Source: Desulfurellaceae bacterium bin18
GTDB lineage: Bacteria > Desulfobacterota > Binatia > Bin18
Assembly (NCBI GenBank): GCA_002238415.1
Contig: MPMI01000013.1
Span: 1 to 64,000 of the forward strand
DNA length: 64,000 nucleotides
Direction of reading: 5' to 3'
The translations under genes were made by a program, and so were the position numbers. The notes under the pieces were generated by a model that worked only from the letters and a program-made list of their open reading frames with translations, was not told the origin of the DNA and did not search any database. Of the stretch, positions 44,320 to 53,038 are shown piece by piece; the stretch's first letter is position 1; each line of letters begins with the position of its first letter.

Positions 44320-44997
44320 ATGCGTATTGATTTCCACGTTCATACCACACGCGGGAGCTCTGACAGCAATCTTGACCCCTTGCTGATGATCGACCAGGCG
44401 CACACCATCGGCTTAGAGGGGATTTGCATCACCGAGCACGACAATGCCTGGACAGACCCAGAAGTCGAGGAGTATGCCCGTGAACGCGGGGTGACATTAT
44501 TTCTGGGGATTGAGGTCACAACCGAATGGGGCCATGTCGGAGCCTTTGGCCTCGACCGCTATGTCGGCGGTATTTATAAGGTCAAAGAGTTACGACGCAT
44601 TATCGATGAGGTCGATGGTTTTCTGATTGCCAACCACCCGTTTCGCTACAAACTCGACCCACGTTTCCAGTTTATCCATAAAACCACCCCGATCGACCAA
44701 GCCAATCCTGTGTCGGGGAGTCAAGCCCTCGAAGTGCTGGACTATGTAGACGCCATTGAAGTGGTGAACGGTGCTTGCTCAGAAGAAGAAAATCGGTACG
44801 CCCAGGCGGTAGCCGAGCATGTCGGGTGCAAGCGCATTGGCGGCAGTGACAGCCACTCTGCATCGTCCATCGGCTGCGCGGTCACGATTTTCGAGCGTCC
44901 CCTCTCCACCACGCGAGAGCTCATTGATGAGCTCAAAGCCGGACGGTACTCCACCGGCCAGGGGCTGAACACTGGCGATCTGCGTGAGTTCCCATAG
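44320..44997 (+). CDS. PHP-domain metal-dependent phosphoesterase
   Basis: The 225-aa protein has the PHP motifs MRIDFHVHT (HxH), ITEHDNAW (EHD), LGIEVTTEWGH, an IANHPFR His and the terminal GGSDSHSASSIG (DxH). Three metals in a distorted barrel hydrolyse a phosphate ester. Single-domain PHP proteins of this size are annotated variously as histidinol-phosphatase-like or nucleoside 3',5'-bisphosphate phosphatases; the sequence does not decide. It stands divergent from the CaiB gene with 197 bp between them. Confidence 0.88.
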   Translation: MRIDFHVHTTRGSSDSNLDPLLMIDQAHTIGLEGICITEHDNAWTDPEVEEYARERGVTLFLGIEVTTEWGHVGAFGLDRYVGGIYKVKELRRIIDEVDGFLIANHPFRYKLDPRFQFIHKTTPIDQANPVSGSQALEVLDYVDAIEVVNGACSEEENRYAQAVAEHVGCKRIGGSDSHSASSIGCAVTIFERPLSTTRELIDELKAGRYSTGQGLNTGDLREFP

Positions 44998-45041
44998 CCA
45001 GCGTTATTTCCCGTAGACCGCGAGTACGAGACACTGCGACC

Positions 45042-45827
45042 ATGACACGCCCGAAAGCCTTAACCATTGCCGGGTCGGATAGTGGAGGCGGGGCTGGTAT
45101 TCAAGCCGATCTCAAAACCTTTATGGCGCGCGGTGTATACGGCCTGAGTGTACTGACCGCGGTGACTGCCCAAAACACGTTGGGCGTCCAGGCTGTTGTT
45201 GAGCTTCCGTCCGATTTTGTCGCGCAGGAGTTCGATAGCGTGTTCGGCGATATGCAAATCCAGGCGGCAAAGACCGGCATGCTGTCATCCATCCCCCTCG
45301 TCGAGGTAGTGAGTCGCAAGATAGCAGAACATGGCGTCCGCAAGCTGGTCGTTGACCCGGTAATGGTCGCCAAAGGAGGTCACGCTCTTCTCCAAGCGGA
45401 CGCCCGCCAGACTCTGACCGAGAGACTGCTCCCCCTGGCATTTGTAGTGACACCCAATCTGCATGAAGCCGGGCTGCTGTCTGGCATGACAGTAGTCCGT
45501 CGGTCCGATATGGAAGAGGCGGCCCGCCGTATTAAAACCTTAGGACCAGCCTATGTGGTGGTCAAAGGCGGCCACCTCGAAGAAGATGCCTGTGATCTGC
45601 TGTTTGACGGCAACACTTTTCGGGCCTACTCCTGCCAGAAAATAGACACCGTGTGTACGCATGGAGCGGGCTGTACCTTCTCGGCCGCGATCACGGCCGA
45701 GCTGGCTAAAGGCGAAACGGTCGAGGAAGCGGTCGCGCACGCGAAAGACTTTGTGACGCGCGCGATCTCCGCTGGGTTCCAGATCGGACACGGGCATGCT
45801 CCGCTGAATCATCAAGTTGATCTGTAA
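45042..45827 (+). CDS. thiD: Hydroxymethylpyrimidine/phosphomethylpyrimidine kinase
   Basis: The 261-aa ribokinase-fold enzyme phosphorylates HMP and HMP-P in thiamine synthesis. It shows ALTIAGSDSGGGAGIQADLK, the GVYGLSVLTAVTAQNT stretch, DPVMVAKGGHALL, VVKGGHLE and the anion-hole motif HGAGCTFSAAITAELA. It follows the PHP gene by 44 bp. No TPP riboswitch is visible upstream, and no other thi gene is in the window. Confidence 0.95.
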   Translation: MTRPKALTIAGSDSGGGAGIQADLKTFMARGVYGLSVLTAVTAQNTLGVQAVVELPSDFVAQEFDSVFGDMQIQAAKTGMLSSIPLVEVVSRKIAEHGVRKLVVDPVMVAKGGHALLQADARQTLTERLLPLAFVVTPNLHEAGLLSGMTVVRRSDMEEAARRIKTLGPAYVVVKGGHLEEDACDLLFDGNTFRAYSCQKIDTVCTHGAGCTFSAAITAELAKGETVEEAVAHAKDFVTRAISAGFQIGHGHAPLNHQVDL

Positions 45828-45945
45828 GACGAACCGACCGTGCCTATTTGGGCCTTGTGGCCTACATCCCGCTGGACTTGGGACTGCGAGGGACCCGTGC
45901 CTTGTGGCCCCCCAGAGCCTTAGATAGAATGTAGCCCCTTATTTT

Positions 45946-48378
45946 ATGAATGAATCTTCAAAAACTTCCGTTCAAAAACAGACTGAGGGACGAGTCCAGC
46001 CAGAACCGCAGTCCGTACAGCCGCCCGGGCTCCACCTGCTCGAAGACATTGACGCCCTCTCCTCTCAGGCCCACGATTTACGAGGCACGCTGCAGGAAAT
46101 TACCAAAATTATTGCCCAGCGCATGGGGACCGATGTCTGTTCGCTCTATCTCTTGGATTCCAAGGGGGAGCGGCTGACGCTTTGGGCAACGACCGGTTTG
46201 GACCAGACGGCCGTCGGAAAAGTCAGCCTGGACAAACATGAGGGGCTGACGGGCCTCGTGGTTGAAACCAGGGAGCCTGTTGTCGCCCCTGATGCCATGG
46301 CGCACGAACGGAATAAATACTTTCCGGAAACCGGAGAGGAGCGCTTCCATTCATTTTTGGGCTTGCCGATGAGCGACAAGGATACAATACTTGGCGTACT
46401 CATAGTCCAGAGTCGGAGTCGTCGCCGTTTTCCGCAGACAGAGGTCCGCCTGCTCAGAACGATTGCCACCCAGGTTGCGGGCATCATCATTCAAGCCCGT
46501 GTGCAGGACTCACTCGAAACACAGGAACGAGAGCGTCAGGATTATCGGGCACGCATGTTGGCGGCCATTCAACGCCCGAGCGCCTATGAGCGCAGGCGGG
46601 CACAGCAAACACAGAGGCCGGGGCGGGCGAGCCGTGTACGTCTGACCGGAGTCAGTGCTTCGCCGGGAATCGGCTCCGGGCAGGCTCACCTTGTCCACCC
46701 AGTTGTTCGTCTTGACGCGATTGAAGAGCATCGTACTGAAAATCCAGACGCAGAACGCCAACGCCTGCACGCCGCTCTGACGCGATCGATTCAGGAAATT
46801 GATACGCTCAAAGAGCGCGTCCAGGAGCGCCTGCCAGAGATCGACCGGGCGATTTTTGATGTGCATCGCATGATGCTGGAAGATGCGGCGTTTATCGAAA
46901 AGATTGAAACACAGATCCAGGATGGCTATGCCGCAGATACCGCTCTGAAGAAAGTCACGGAGGGCTATGTCGAGACGCTGGAGCGGACAGGCGGTGAGCA
47001 TCTGCGTGACCGAGCAGCCGATGTGCGCGATATCGGCCAGCGTGTCCTCCGCCACCTGCTTGGCCTGGAAGAGAAAAGCGGACCACAAGGGGAGAATCTG
47101 ATTCTTGTGGCGGACGATCTATCTCTGTCTGACCTCTGCCGAGTGGACCATCGGCAGTTGAAGGGAGTCGTCCTCGCCAACGGAGGCGCAACCTCACATA
47201 CCTCTATTCTGGCGAAGTCCTTTGAAATTCCAACCGTTGTTGGGGTGGAGCACGCTGCCGTTATCCAACAAGGCGATGCGGTGATTGTGGACGGGAATGC
47301 TGGGGTGGCCTATGTGAATCCTGGTGCCGAAATCGTTCGTGAGTATAGCCGCTTTGACCGCGAGTATCGCGCGTTTAACCGGAATCTCGAAGAAATTCAC
47401 GACCTCCCCGCAGAAACGCAGGACGGGGTGCGTATTGCGCTCGGAGCCAATGTCGGCTTGCTGAGCGACGTTGATTTTGCCCAGCGCCACGGAGCCGAAA
47501 GCGTTGGGCTCTACCGGACCGAAGTCCCGTTCCTGACCTATAGTGATTTCCCGGACGAAGAGACCCAGTTAGCGCTGTATCAAAGAGTGTTGACTGGCAT
47601 GTCGGGTAAGCCGGTCACCATCCGCACCTTGGATCTCGGACCCGATAAATATCCGCCCTATATGAAGCTGCCCCAAGAAGATAATCCCTTCTTAGGCTGG
47701 CGCTCGATTCGGATCTCTTTGGAGATGGCTGACCTCTTCAAGGTGCAGCTGCGTGCTATTTTACGCGCCGGAGTGCATGGGCCGGTTCGCATTTTATTTC
47801 CCATGATTTCCAGCACAGAAGAACTGCTCCAAGTCAAGAACCTGCTGGCGCGGGCAAAGGATGAATTACAACGAGAGGGAAAACCGTTCGACCCGTTGAT
47901 GCCGGTCGGTATGATGGTTGAGGTACCCGCGGCAGTGTGGTTAGCAGACCGGCTCGCTCAGGAAGTGGACTTCTTTAGCATTGGGACGAATGACCTCATT
48001 CAGTACCTGCTTGCGGTAGACCGGAATAACCGCAAGGTCGCATCTCTCTATGAGCCTCTCCATCCGGCTGTCTTGAATGCCATAGCCACCACCGTCCGCG
48101 CTGCACAACACGCCGGGAAACGAGTCAGTATGTGCGGAGAAATGGCCTCCGATCCGCTATGTACACTTGTGCTACTCGGTATCGGGTTGGACGAACTCAG
48201 TATGGAGCCGTTCTTTGTCCCAGTTATCAAACGTCTCATTCGTTCGCTCTCCTATACCGACGCCCAATCTCTCACCCAGGAGGTTATTCAACTCGGAACG
48301 GCTCGCGAGGTGAAAGGCCGCCTGTTTTCCACGCTCAAAGATCTCGGCATGATCGAACTGGTCGAGATGTATCGCTAG
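45946..48378 (+). CDS. ptsP: Phosphoenolpyruvate-protein phosphotransferase with GAF domain (EI-Ntr)
   Basis: The 810-aa protein has an N-terminal GAF domain (about 35-190), then the enzyme I layout: a SASPGIGSGQAHL start, the HPr-binding helices, the phosphohistidine H418 in GGATSHTSI, and a PEP-binding TIM barrel with RTEVPFLTY, RTLDLGPDKYP and MVEVPAAVWLAD, ending with the catalytic Cys in SMCGEMASDP. It would phosphorylate an NPr-like protein in the nitrogen-type PTS used for regulation. No other PTS gene is in the window. Confidence 0.95.
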   Translation: MNESSKTSVQKQTEGRVQPEPQSVQPPGLHLLEDIDALSSQAHDLRGTLQEITKIIAQRMGTDVCSLYLLDSKGERLTLWATTGLDQTAVGKVSLDKHEGLTGLVVETREPVVAPDAMAHERNKYFPETGEERFHSFLGLPMSDKDTILGVLIVQSRSRRRFPQTEVRLLRTIATQVAGIIIQARVQDSLETQERERQDYRARMLAAIQRPSAYERRRAQQTQRPGRASRVRLTGVSASPGIGSGQAHLVHPVVRLDAIEEHRTENPDAERQRLHAALTRSIQEIDTLKERVQERLPEIDRAIFDVHRMMLEDAAFIEKIETQIQDGYAADTALKKVTEGYVETLERTGGEHLRDRAADVRDIGQRVLRHLLGLEEKSGPQGENLILVADDLSLSDLCRVDHRQLKGVVLANGGATSHTSILAKSFEIPTVVGVEHAAVIQQGDAVIVDGNAGVAYVNPGAEIVREYSRFDREYRAFNRNLEEIHDLPAETQDGVRIALGANVGLLSDVDFAQRHGAESVGLYRTEVPFLTYSDFPDEETQLALYQRVLTGMSGKPVTIRTLDLGPDKYPPYMKLPQEDNPFLGWRSIRISLEMADLFKVQLRAILRAGVHGPVRILFPMISSTEELLQVKNLLARAKDELQREGKPFDPLMPVGMMVEVPAAVWLADRLAQEVDFFSIGTNDLIQYLLAVDRNNRKVASLYEPLHPAVLNAIATTVRAAQHAGKRVSMCGEMASDPLCTLVLLGIGLDELSMEPFFVPVIKRLIRSLSYTDAQSLTQEVIQLGTAREVKGRLFSTLKDLGMIELVEMYR

Positions 48379-48404
48379 ATTACGGCTGTTTTTGCCTGAT
48401 TTTA

Positions 48405-48433
48405 TTGACATTCCCAAGCCTGACGGATAAAAA
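48405..48433 (+). promoter_or_regulatory. Candidate sigma70-type promoter before the HU gene
   Basis: TTGACA (48405-48410) is followed after 17 bp by TAAAAA (48428-48433). The remaining 240 bp to the HU gene hold no gene I can see. The -10 match is poor, so this is tentative. Confidence 0.25.
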
Positions 48434-48671
48434 TTGAAGAGATGGGTTCGGCTCTGAGTGCGAGACTTGCCTTTCTCATTTCTGTTCGGAGTCGGACATC
48501 CCATGTTGTGATTGTGGAAGGAGGATGAGAGGAGGACACGGGTAGAAGAAGTGACCGATTAGTAGAGGAGTAGATACGCAAATGGTGAGTCGGAGGCGCT
48601 TCGTGGCAAGACCTCTCGACTTCAGGTGTGGGATGTAGTGTAGAACCCTATCGGGTGAGGAGGTTGGTAGC

Positions 48672-49013
48672 ATGACGAAGACCGAGATGGTGAAAAAACT
48701 TAGTGAGACGTGGGGGGAAGCCTCGAACCGTGCGGCAGCCGACAAGCTGGATTCCTTTGTGGAGTTCATCACAAAAACGGTCAAAAAAGACAAAGAGTTG
48801 AAAATTCCCAACCTGGGGACCTTTCGGCTCCGTCAGTTGAAACGCCGTAAGGGACGCAACCCGCAGACCGGAGAGCAGATCACTATTCCGGCTCGGAAAA
48901 AAGTTGCCTTTACACCGGCAAAAGTGTTCAAGGAATCCATTCTCGGCCCTGCAAGGAAGACAGCAGCAAAGAAGACGGCAGCAAAGAAAGTCGCTCGCAA
49001 GAAACGAGCCTGA
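48672..49013 (+). CDS. HU-family DNA-binding protein with Lys/Ala-rich tail
   Basis: The 113-aa protein has an HU/IHF core, MTKTEMVKKLSETWG, PNLGTFRLRQLKRRKGRNPQ with the DNA-binding arm, and AFTPAKVFKES. A tail from about residue 93 repeats AAKKTAAKKVARKKRA, histone H1-like and able to bind DNA nonspecifically. It is distinct from the IHF-like protein at 24.4 kb, whose tail is acidic. A strong hairpin terminator follows. Confidence 0.93.
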   Translation: MTKTEMVKKLSETWGEASNRAAADKLDSFVEFITKTVKKDKELKIPNLGTFRLRQLKRRKGRNPQTGEQITIPARKKVAFTPAKVFKESILGPARKTAAKKTAAKKVARKKRA

Positions 49014-49068
49014 CGGTTCTTGTATCCGCGGATATTCTGGCCCTCTTTTCCCCTCTTCCGGGTCTGAT

Positions 49069-49100
49069 AAGGGACGTCTTTGGCGTCCCTTTCTTTTTTC
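49069..49100 (+). terminator. Intrinsic terminator after the HU gene
   Basis: Stem AAGGGACG (49069-49076) pairs with CGTCCCTT (49084-49091) around a 7-base loop and is followed by TCTTTTTTC. The T-tract ends at the base before the queE ATG. Confidence 0.85.
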
Positions 49101-49742
49101 ATGAGCTACACAGTCAAAGAACTATTTTATACCCTCCAAGGCGAAGGCGCTCACACCGGCCGGTCGGCAGTTTTCTGTCGTTTTGCCGGATGTAATTTAT
49201 GGTCGGGGCTGGAGCAGGACCGGGCTACAGCGGTCTGTCAGTTCTGCGATACCGATTTCGTTGGGACGGACGGCTCCGGGGGCGGGCGTTTCGTATCCGC
49301 TCGCGACCTGGCTGGGGCTGTCGCTGCCACATGGCCGGCTCAGCGTGCTCCTCACAGTGTCCCGTTTGTCGTGTGTACAGGCGGCGAACCCTTGCTCCAG
49401 CTTGATGCAGCACTTGTTGAGGCCCTGCATGCAGAAGGATTTGAGATTGCTATTGAGACAAATGGAACGCTGCTTCCTCCACCGGGCATCGACTGGGTCT
49501 GTGTCAGCCCCAAGGCTGGCTCAGCACTCGCTCTGAGACAGGGCGGCGAACTGAAACTTGTTTTCCCCCAGTCCGGTGTGGAGCCGGAGCTCTTTGCTCA
49601 CCTCGATTTCCAAGAGTTTTTCCTGCAACCAATGGATGGTCCTGAGCGGGAGCGCAATACCCAATTGGCGCTGCAGTATTGTCTTGCTCACCCGCGGTGG
49701 CGACTTAGCCTGCAAACGCATAAGCTGCTCGGGATCCCGTAG
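49101..49742 (+). CDS. queE: 7-carboxy-7-deazaguanine synthase
   Basis: The 213-aa radical-SAM enzyme rearranges carboxytetrahydropterin on the route to queuosine. The start is MSYTVKELFYTLQGEGAHTG, then the cluster motif CRFAGCNLWSG with a later CQFCDTDFVG, as in the longer QueE class, then VCTGGEPLLQLD and ETNGTLLPP. An ATG at 49080 would lie inside the terminator hairpin. At the chosen ATG there is no Shine-Dalgarno sequence because the terminator T-tract abuts it. Translation may start from a leaderless transcript. Confidence 0.92.
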   Translation: MSYTVKELFYTLQGEGAHTGRSAVFCRFAGCNLWSGLEQDRATAVCQFCDTDFVGTDGSGGGRFVSARDLAGAVAATWPAQRAPHSVPFVVCTGGEPLLQLDAALVEALHAEGFEIAIETNGTLLPPPGIDWVCVSPKAGSALALRQGGELKLVFPQSGVEPELFAHLDFQEFFLQPMDGPERERNTQLALQYCLAHPRWRLSLQTHKLLGIP

Positions 49743-49778
49743 TCCGACAACACCCAGCAGCACGATCGAGAAGACCTT

Positions 49779-50537
49779 GTGAGAGACGACCCCGGCCAAC
49801 AAGAAAAGCTCCTGCGACTTGTCGCACAGCAAGCCGCCCGACAGGGAAAAAGTGTTGTCCGTTATCTCCGAGAGCTACAAACGAAGGTCTCACGACAAGA
49901 ACACGTTTCAGTTCGAGGTGCAGAACCTCGCCAGCAGGAGTCCCGCGCGAAATATGTAACGCTGACTCGTAGAGAGGTTGAGCGGTTCTTTGCTCAGATC
50001 ACAGACGAGCGCGACCGTGCGCTGTTTGCCGCCATGTACGCTTTTGGACTGCGCGCCTCTGAGGTTGGCCTCTTACTGCGCGAGCACGTCGACTTTCACA
50101 CTCGCCGCATTCATGTCCCCCGCCTCAAGAGCGGCGTCGCCGGAGAGAAACCGATGGCCGCAGAATATCTGCATCTGCTCCGAGCATATCTGCAAACTCG
50201 GAGTGACGCCCTGCCCTACCTCTTTCCGTCGCGGAACGCGCGCCCGGTCAGCCGTCAGCGTATTGATCGACTCTTCCGTATGTACGCGGAGCAGGCCAAG
50301 CTTCCGCCGTCGAAACGCCACAGCCACTGTTTACGCCATTCCGTTGCTGCCCATCTTCTTGAGGACGGACATGCACTAGAGGAAGTGCAGGCACATTTGG
50401 GGCATAAATCCATTCACTCAACAGTCGTCTATACGAAAAACGCTGTACCACGCCGCCGCCCGCTCTCCGTACGTATCCAACCGTCCGAAAGCACGCGAAC
50501 AATAGTGCGAGTGATAAAAAAGTCGGGGCCAGGCTAA
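49779..50537 (+). CDS. Tyrosine recombinase (short, N-terminally reduced)
   Basis: The 252-aa protein carries the catalytic set of phage-type integrases: R92 in GLRASEVG, the HxxR H183-R186 in HCLRHS, a GHKS His and nucleophile Y218 in VVYTK. The N-terminal core-binding domain is reduced to about 60 residues before TLTRREVERFF, compared with about 100 in XerC/D. It may act at a small mobile element or integron-like site; no attachment site or array is visible. It starts 36 bp after queE. Confidence 0.85.
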   Translation: MRDDPGQQEKLLRLVAQQAARQGKSVVRYLRELQTKVSRQEHVSVRGAEPRQQESRAKYVTLTRREVERFFAQITDERDRALFAAMYAFGLRASEVGLLLREHVDFHTRRIHVPRLKSGVAGEKPMAAEYLHLLRAYLQTRSDALPYLFPSRNARPVSRQRIDRLFRMYAEQAKLPPSKRHSHCLRHSVAAHLLEDGHALEEVQAHLGHKSIHSTVVYTKNAVPRRRPLSVRIQPSESTRTIVRVIKKSGPG

Positions 50538-50680
50538 GCCGTCCTCATCGTATCCGGGAGAGGGCTGTACGCTCGTATGAACGAGTCATAATTTTTATTG
50601 TGACCCCTTGACTCGAAGCCGATCGTCCTTACGTTTGTCTTGTGTCAGACAGTAACCCAAACCCACAGGAGGTAGAGACA

Positions 50681-51172
50681 ATGAGACGAGAACTGAGTGT
50701 ATGGCGAGGACCATTTGGAACGATGCACCCCTGGCGGCATGACCTGGAGTCTGTGGTCAACGATTTTTTCTCCTCCCGCGGCTGGCCAGCAACGCGCACT
50801 GGAATGCCCTCGGAAGCGTCGTTCAGGATTGACAGCTATGTGGACGACAACACGCTGCATATCAAAGCGGATTTGCCCGGCGTGGATCCCAAGGATGTTG
50901 AGATTGCGCTGGACGGCAACCGCCTGACGGTCAAGGGCGAACGCAAAGCGGAGCATACAGGGAAGGACGGTGGCTACTTTCATCAAGAGCGTTCGTACGG
51001 CTCGTTTGCCCGGTCGTTTATGTTGCCGAAGGGCATCGAGGCGGAGAAGATCGAGGCAAGTGCCAAGAACGGTACGCTCGAAGTCGTGGTACCATTCCCG
51101 GCAGAGGTCAAGCCGAAACGTATTCCGGTCGATGTGAAAACTGAAGTGGCGACCGATGTGGCCGCAGACTGA
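50681..51172 (+). CDS. Hsp20 / alpha-crystallin small heat-shock protein
   Basis: The 163-aa protein has an N-terminal arm with WRGPFGTMHPWRHDLE, an alpha-crystallin domain (about 47-145) with DLPGVDPKDVEIALDGNRL, and the beta-strand GTLEVVVPF followed by a C-terminal KRIPV motif (IxI/V-type). It holds unfolded proteins in an ATP-independent way. GGAGG sits 8 bases before ATG 50681. No CIRCE element is visible upstream. It has its own terminator. Confidence 0.93.
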   Translation: MRRELSVWRGPFGTMHPWRHDLESVVNDFFSSRGWPATRTGMPSEASFRIDSYVDDNTLHIKADLPGVDPKDVEIALDGNRLTVKGERKAEHTGKDGGYFHQERSYGSFARSFMLPKGIEAEKIEASAKNGTLEVVVPFPAEVKPKRIPVDVKTEVATDVAAD

Positions 51173-51199
51173 TGGTCGCTCTCCCTTCTCTCCACGCGT

Positions 51200-51229
51200 T
51201 GGGGGCTCCTCTGGGAGCCCCCATTTTTT
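51200..51229 (+). terminator. Intrinsic terminator after hsp20
   Basis: TGGGGGCTCC pairs with GGGAGCCCCCA around a 3-base loop and is followed by six T residues (51224-51229). The stem is very GC-rich and the call is clear. Confidence 0.92.
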
Positions 51230-51256
51230 CAAACAGCGGGACACGCAACACGGCGC

Positions 51257-51445
51257 CTAGCCGCGTTCTTCTAACCACTGGTTAAAGCCCTCCGGCGTAT
51301 TGCCATACGGCAGGCCGGCCGCATAGTAATCCTCAAGCAGGCACATATCGTTTTCTGAAAGCGTCAGAAAGCCCCGCTGCTTTTGCTCCTCCTTCCGCCA
51401 CGCCCGGTCCAGTATATCCCGAATCTCACGGTCACGGTCACTCAT
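51257..51445 (-). CDS. Small acidic protein of unknown function
   Basis: The 62-aa product from ATG 51445 (GGAGAAA upstream) reads MSDRDREIRDILDRAWRKEE, then LTLSENDMCLLEDYYAAGLP and ends GFNQWLEERG. It is helical and highly charged with no cysteines or signal. I do not recognise the family. Good RBS spacing and its position between two independent transcripts support a real gene. Confidence 0.55.
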   Translation of the reverse strand: MSDRDREIRDILDRAWRKEEQKQRGFLTLSENDMCLLEDYYAAGLPYGNTPEGFNQWLEERG

Positions 51446-51644
51446 TTTCTCCTCGCTTCGTAAGGACTCTATGCACTCCCTTCGACTCACCCTCCTCCCC
51501 TCTTATCTGATAACACCATCGACACCAGAAATCACTTCTCGTACACTATTCCTGTAAAGATTTTTACGATTGCGGTATGGTTCTTGAGCGGCGTGAACGA
51601 GACGCTGCCACATATACTACGGACGCTAACGGAGGGAGAGGACC

Positions 51645-53018
51645 ATGGAACTGACCTCGTTTTCGGCTACGACGCTGGCTCGATTTATTCGGACAAATCT
51701 CGTCTCTTCAGTTGCCGTGGTGGATGCGCATCTGGCCCGCCTCGAAGCAGCCAATCCAAAGCTCAACGCCGTTGTACAGCTTCAGGCTGAAGCGGCGCGA
51801 CAACAGGCGCGGGCAGCCGACGAAGCCATCTCACGAGGAGCCAGCGTTGGCCCACTGCACGGTGTCCCCATCACGCTCAAGGATTCGTTAGACACCGCGG
51901 GCATGGTCAGTACATGGGGGACAACGGGTCGAGCCGGTTTTACCCCCGAGCACGATGCTACCGTAGTGGCGCGTCTGCGGGCCGCGGGAGCCATCATCCT
52001 GGGCAAAACAAATACGCCGGAGTTTACCCTGGCGGGGATTACGGACAACGATGTCTATGGCCGGACAAATAATCCGTATGATGTGGAGCGGTCGCCTGCG
52101 GGCAGTAGTGGGGGAGCTGGGGCAATTCTTGCGGCAGGCGGCTCGGCGCTCGATCTGGGGAGCGACACGGGCGGCAGCATTCGCATGCCGTCCCACTACT
52201 GCGGTATTGCCGGTATCAAACCCACCTCGGGCCGAGTGCCCCGCACCGGGCATGCCATTTCCTTTGATGTCGGTGCCCTGGATGCCTTTACCCAGATTGG
52301 CCCCATGGCGCGCCATGTCGAAGACCTGGGCCTGGCTTTATCCATTATTGCCGGTCCGGATGGACACGATCCGGCGGTCGTGCCGGCCCCGTTGGGAGAC
52401 CCCCAAGACGTGAGCGTGAAGGATCTGCAGGTCGCCTTCTACACGGACAACGGGATCAAATCCCCGAGCCCGGACACCGCCAGCACCGTCCGGTCTGCGG
52501 TCAATGTGCTCGCCGACCATGGTGTCTCGGTCACAGAAAATCGGCCGCAGTGTGTAAGCGACGCAGAGCGACTGTGGTACAGTCTCTATCTTGCGGATGG
52601 AGGAGCCTGGATACGCCGGCTCATCCACGCAGCCGGGACTGAGCGTATATCTTCCGCCCTGGATTGGATGCAAACGGCCCAGCCTGTATCGCTCACGGAG
52701 TTCGCCCAGGAACTGAGCCAATGGAATATCTACCGGAGTGAAATGCTGGCGTTTATGGAGCCCTACGATGTGCTGCTGTGTCCTGTCAGCGCCACACCCG
52801 CCACGCGCCATGACGACCCCGACGGCCCGGATTTTACCTACACCTTCGCCCACAATCTGACCGGCTGGCCGGGCGCGGTCGTGCGCTGTGGAACGTCAGC
52901 TGAGGGTTTACCGATTGGGGTCCAGATCGTCGCCCGCCCCTGGCGTGAAGATGTCGCCCTGGCCGTCGCCCAGTATCTGGAGACGAATCTTGGCGGTTGG
53001 CAAAGCCCGTCTCTGTAG
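51645..53018 (+). CDS. Amidase-signature family amidase
   Basis: The 457-aa hydrolase has the Ser-cisSer-Lys triad: K79 in PITLKDSLD, the GSSGGAGA Ser-rich loop near 155 and the nucleophile Ser in DTGGSIRMPSHYCG near 178. Length and the GVPITLKD motif are close to GatA, but the genes gatB and gatC are absent, so a stand-alone amide hydrolase is more likely. GGAGGGAGAGG precedes the ATG. A 61-bp copy of its 3' region survives at 60.87 kb. Confidence 0.92.
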   Translation: MELTSFSATTLARFIRTNLVSSVAVVDAHLARLEAANPKLNAVVQLQAEAARQQARAADEAISRGASVGPLHGVPITLKDSLDTAGMVSTWGTTGRAGFTPEHDATVVARLRAAGAIILGKTNTPEFTLAGITDNDVYGRTNNPYDVERSPAGSSGGAGAILAAGGSALDLGSDTGGSIRMPSHYCGIAGIKPTSGRVPRTGHAISFDVGALDAFTQIGPMARHVEDLGLALSIIAGPDGHDPAVVPAPLGDPQDVSVKDLQVAFYTDNGIKSPSPDTASTVRSAVNVLADHGVSVTENRPQCVSDAERLWYSLYLADGGAWIRRLIHAAGTERISSALDWMQTAQPVSLTEFAQELSQWNIYRSEMLAFMEPYDVLLCPVSATPATRHDDPDGPDFTYTFAHNLTGWPGAVVRCGTSAEGLPIGVQIVARPWREDVALAVAQYLETNLGGWQSPSL

Positions 53019-53038
53019 CGTCGGGTTTGACTTTGAGG

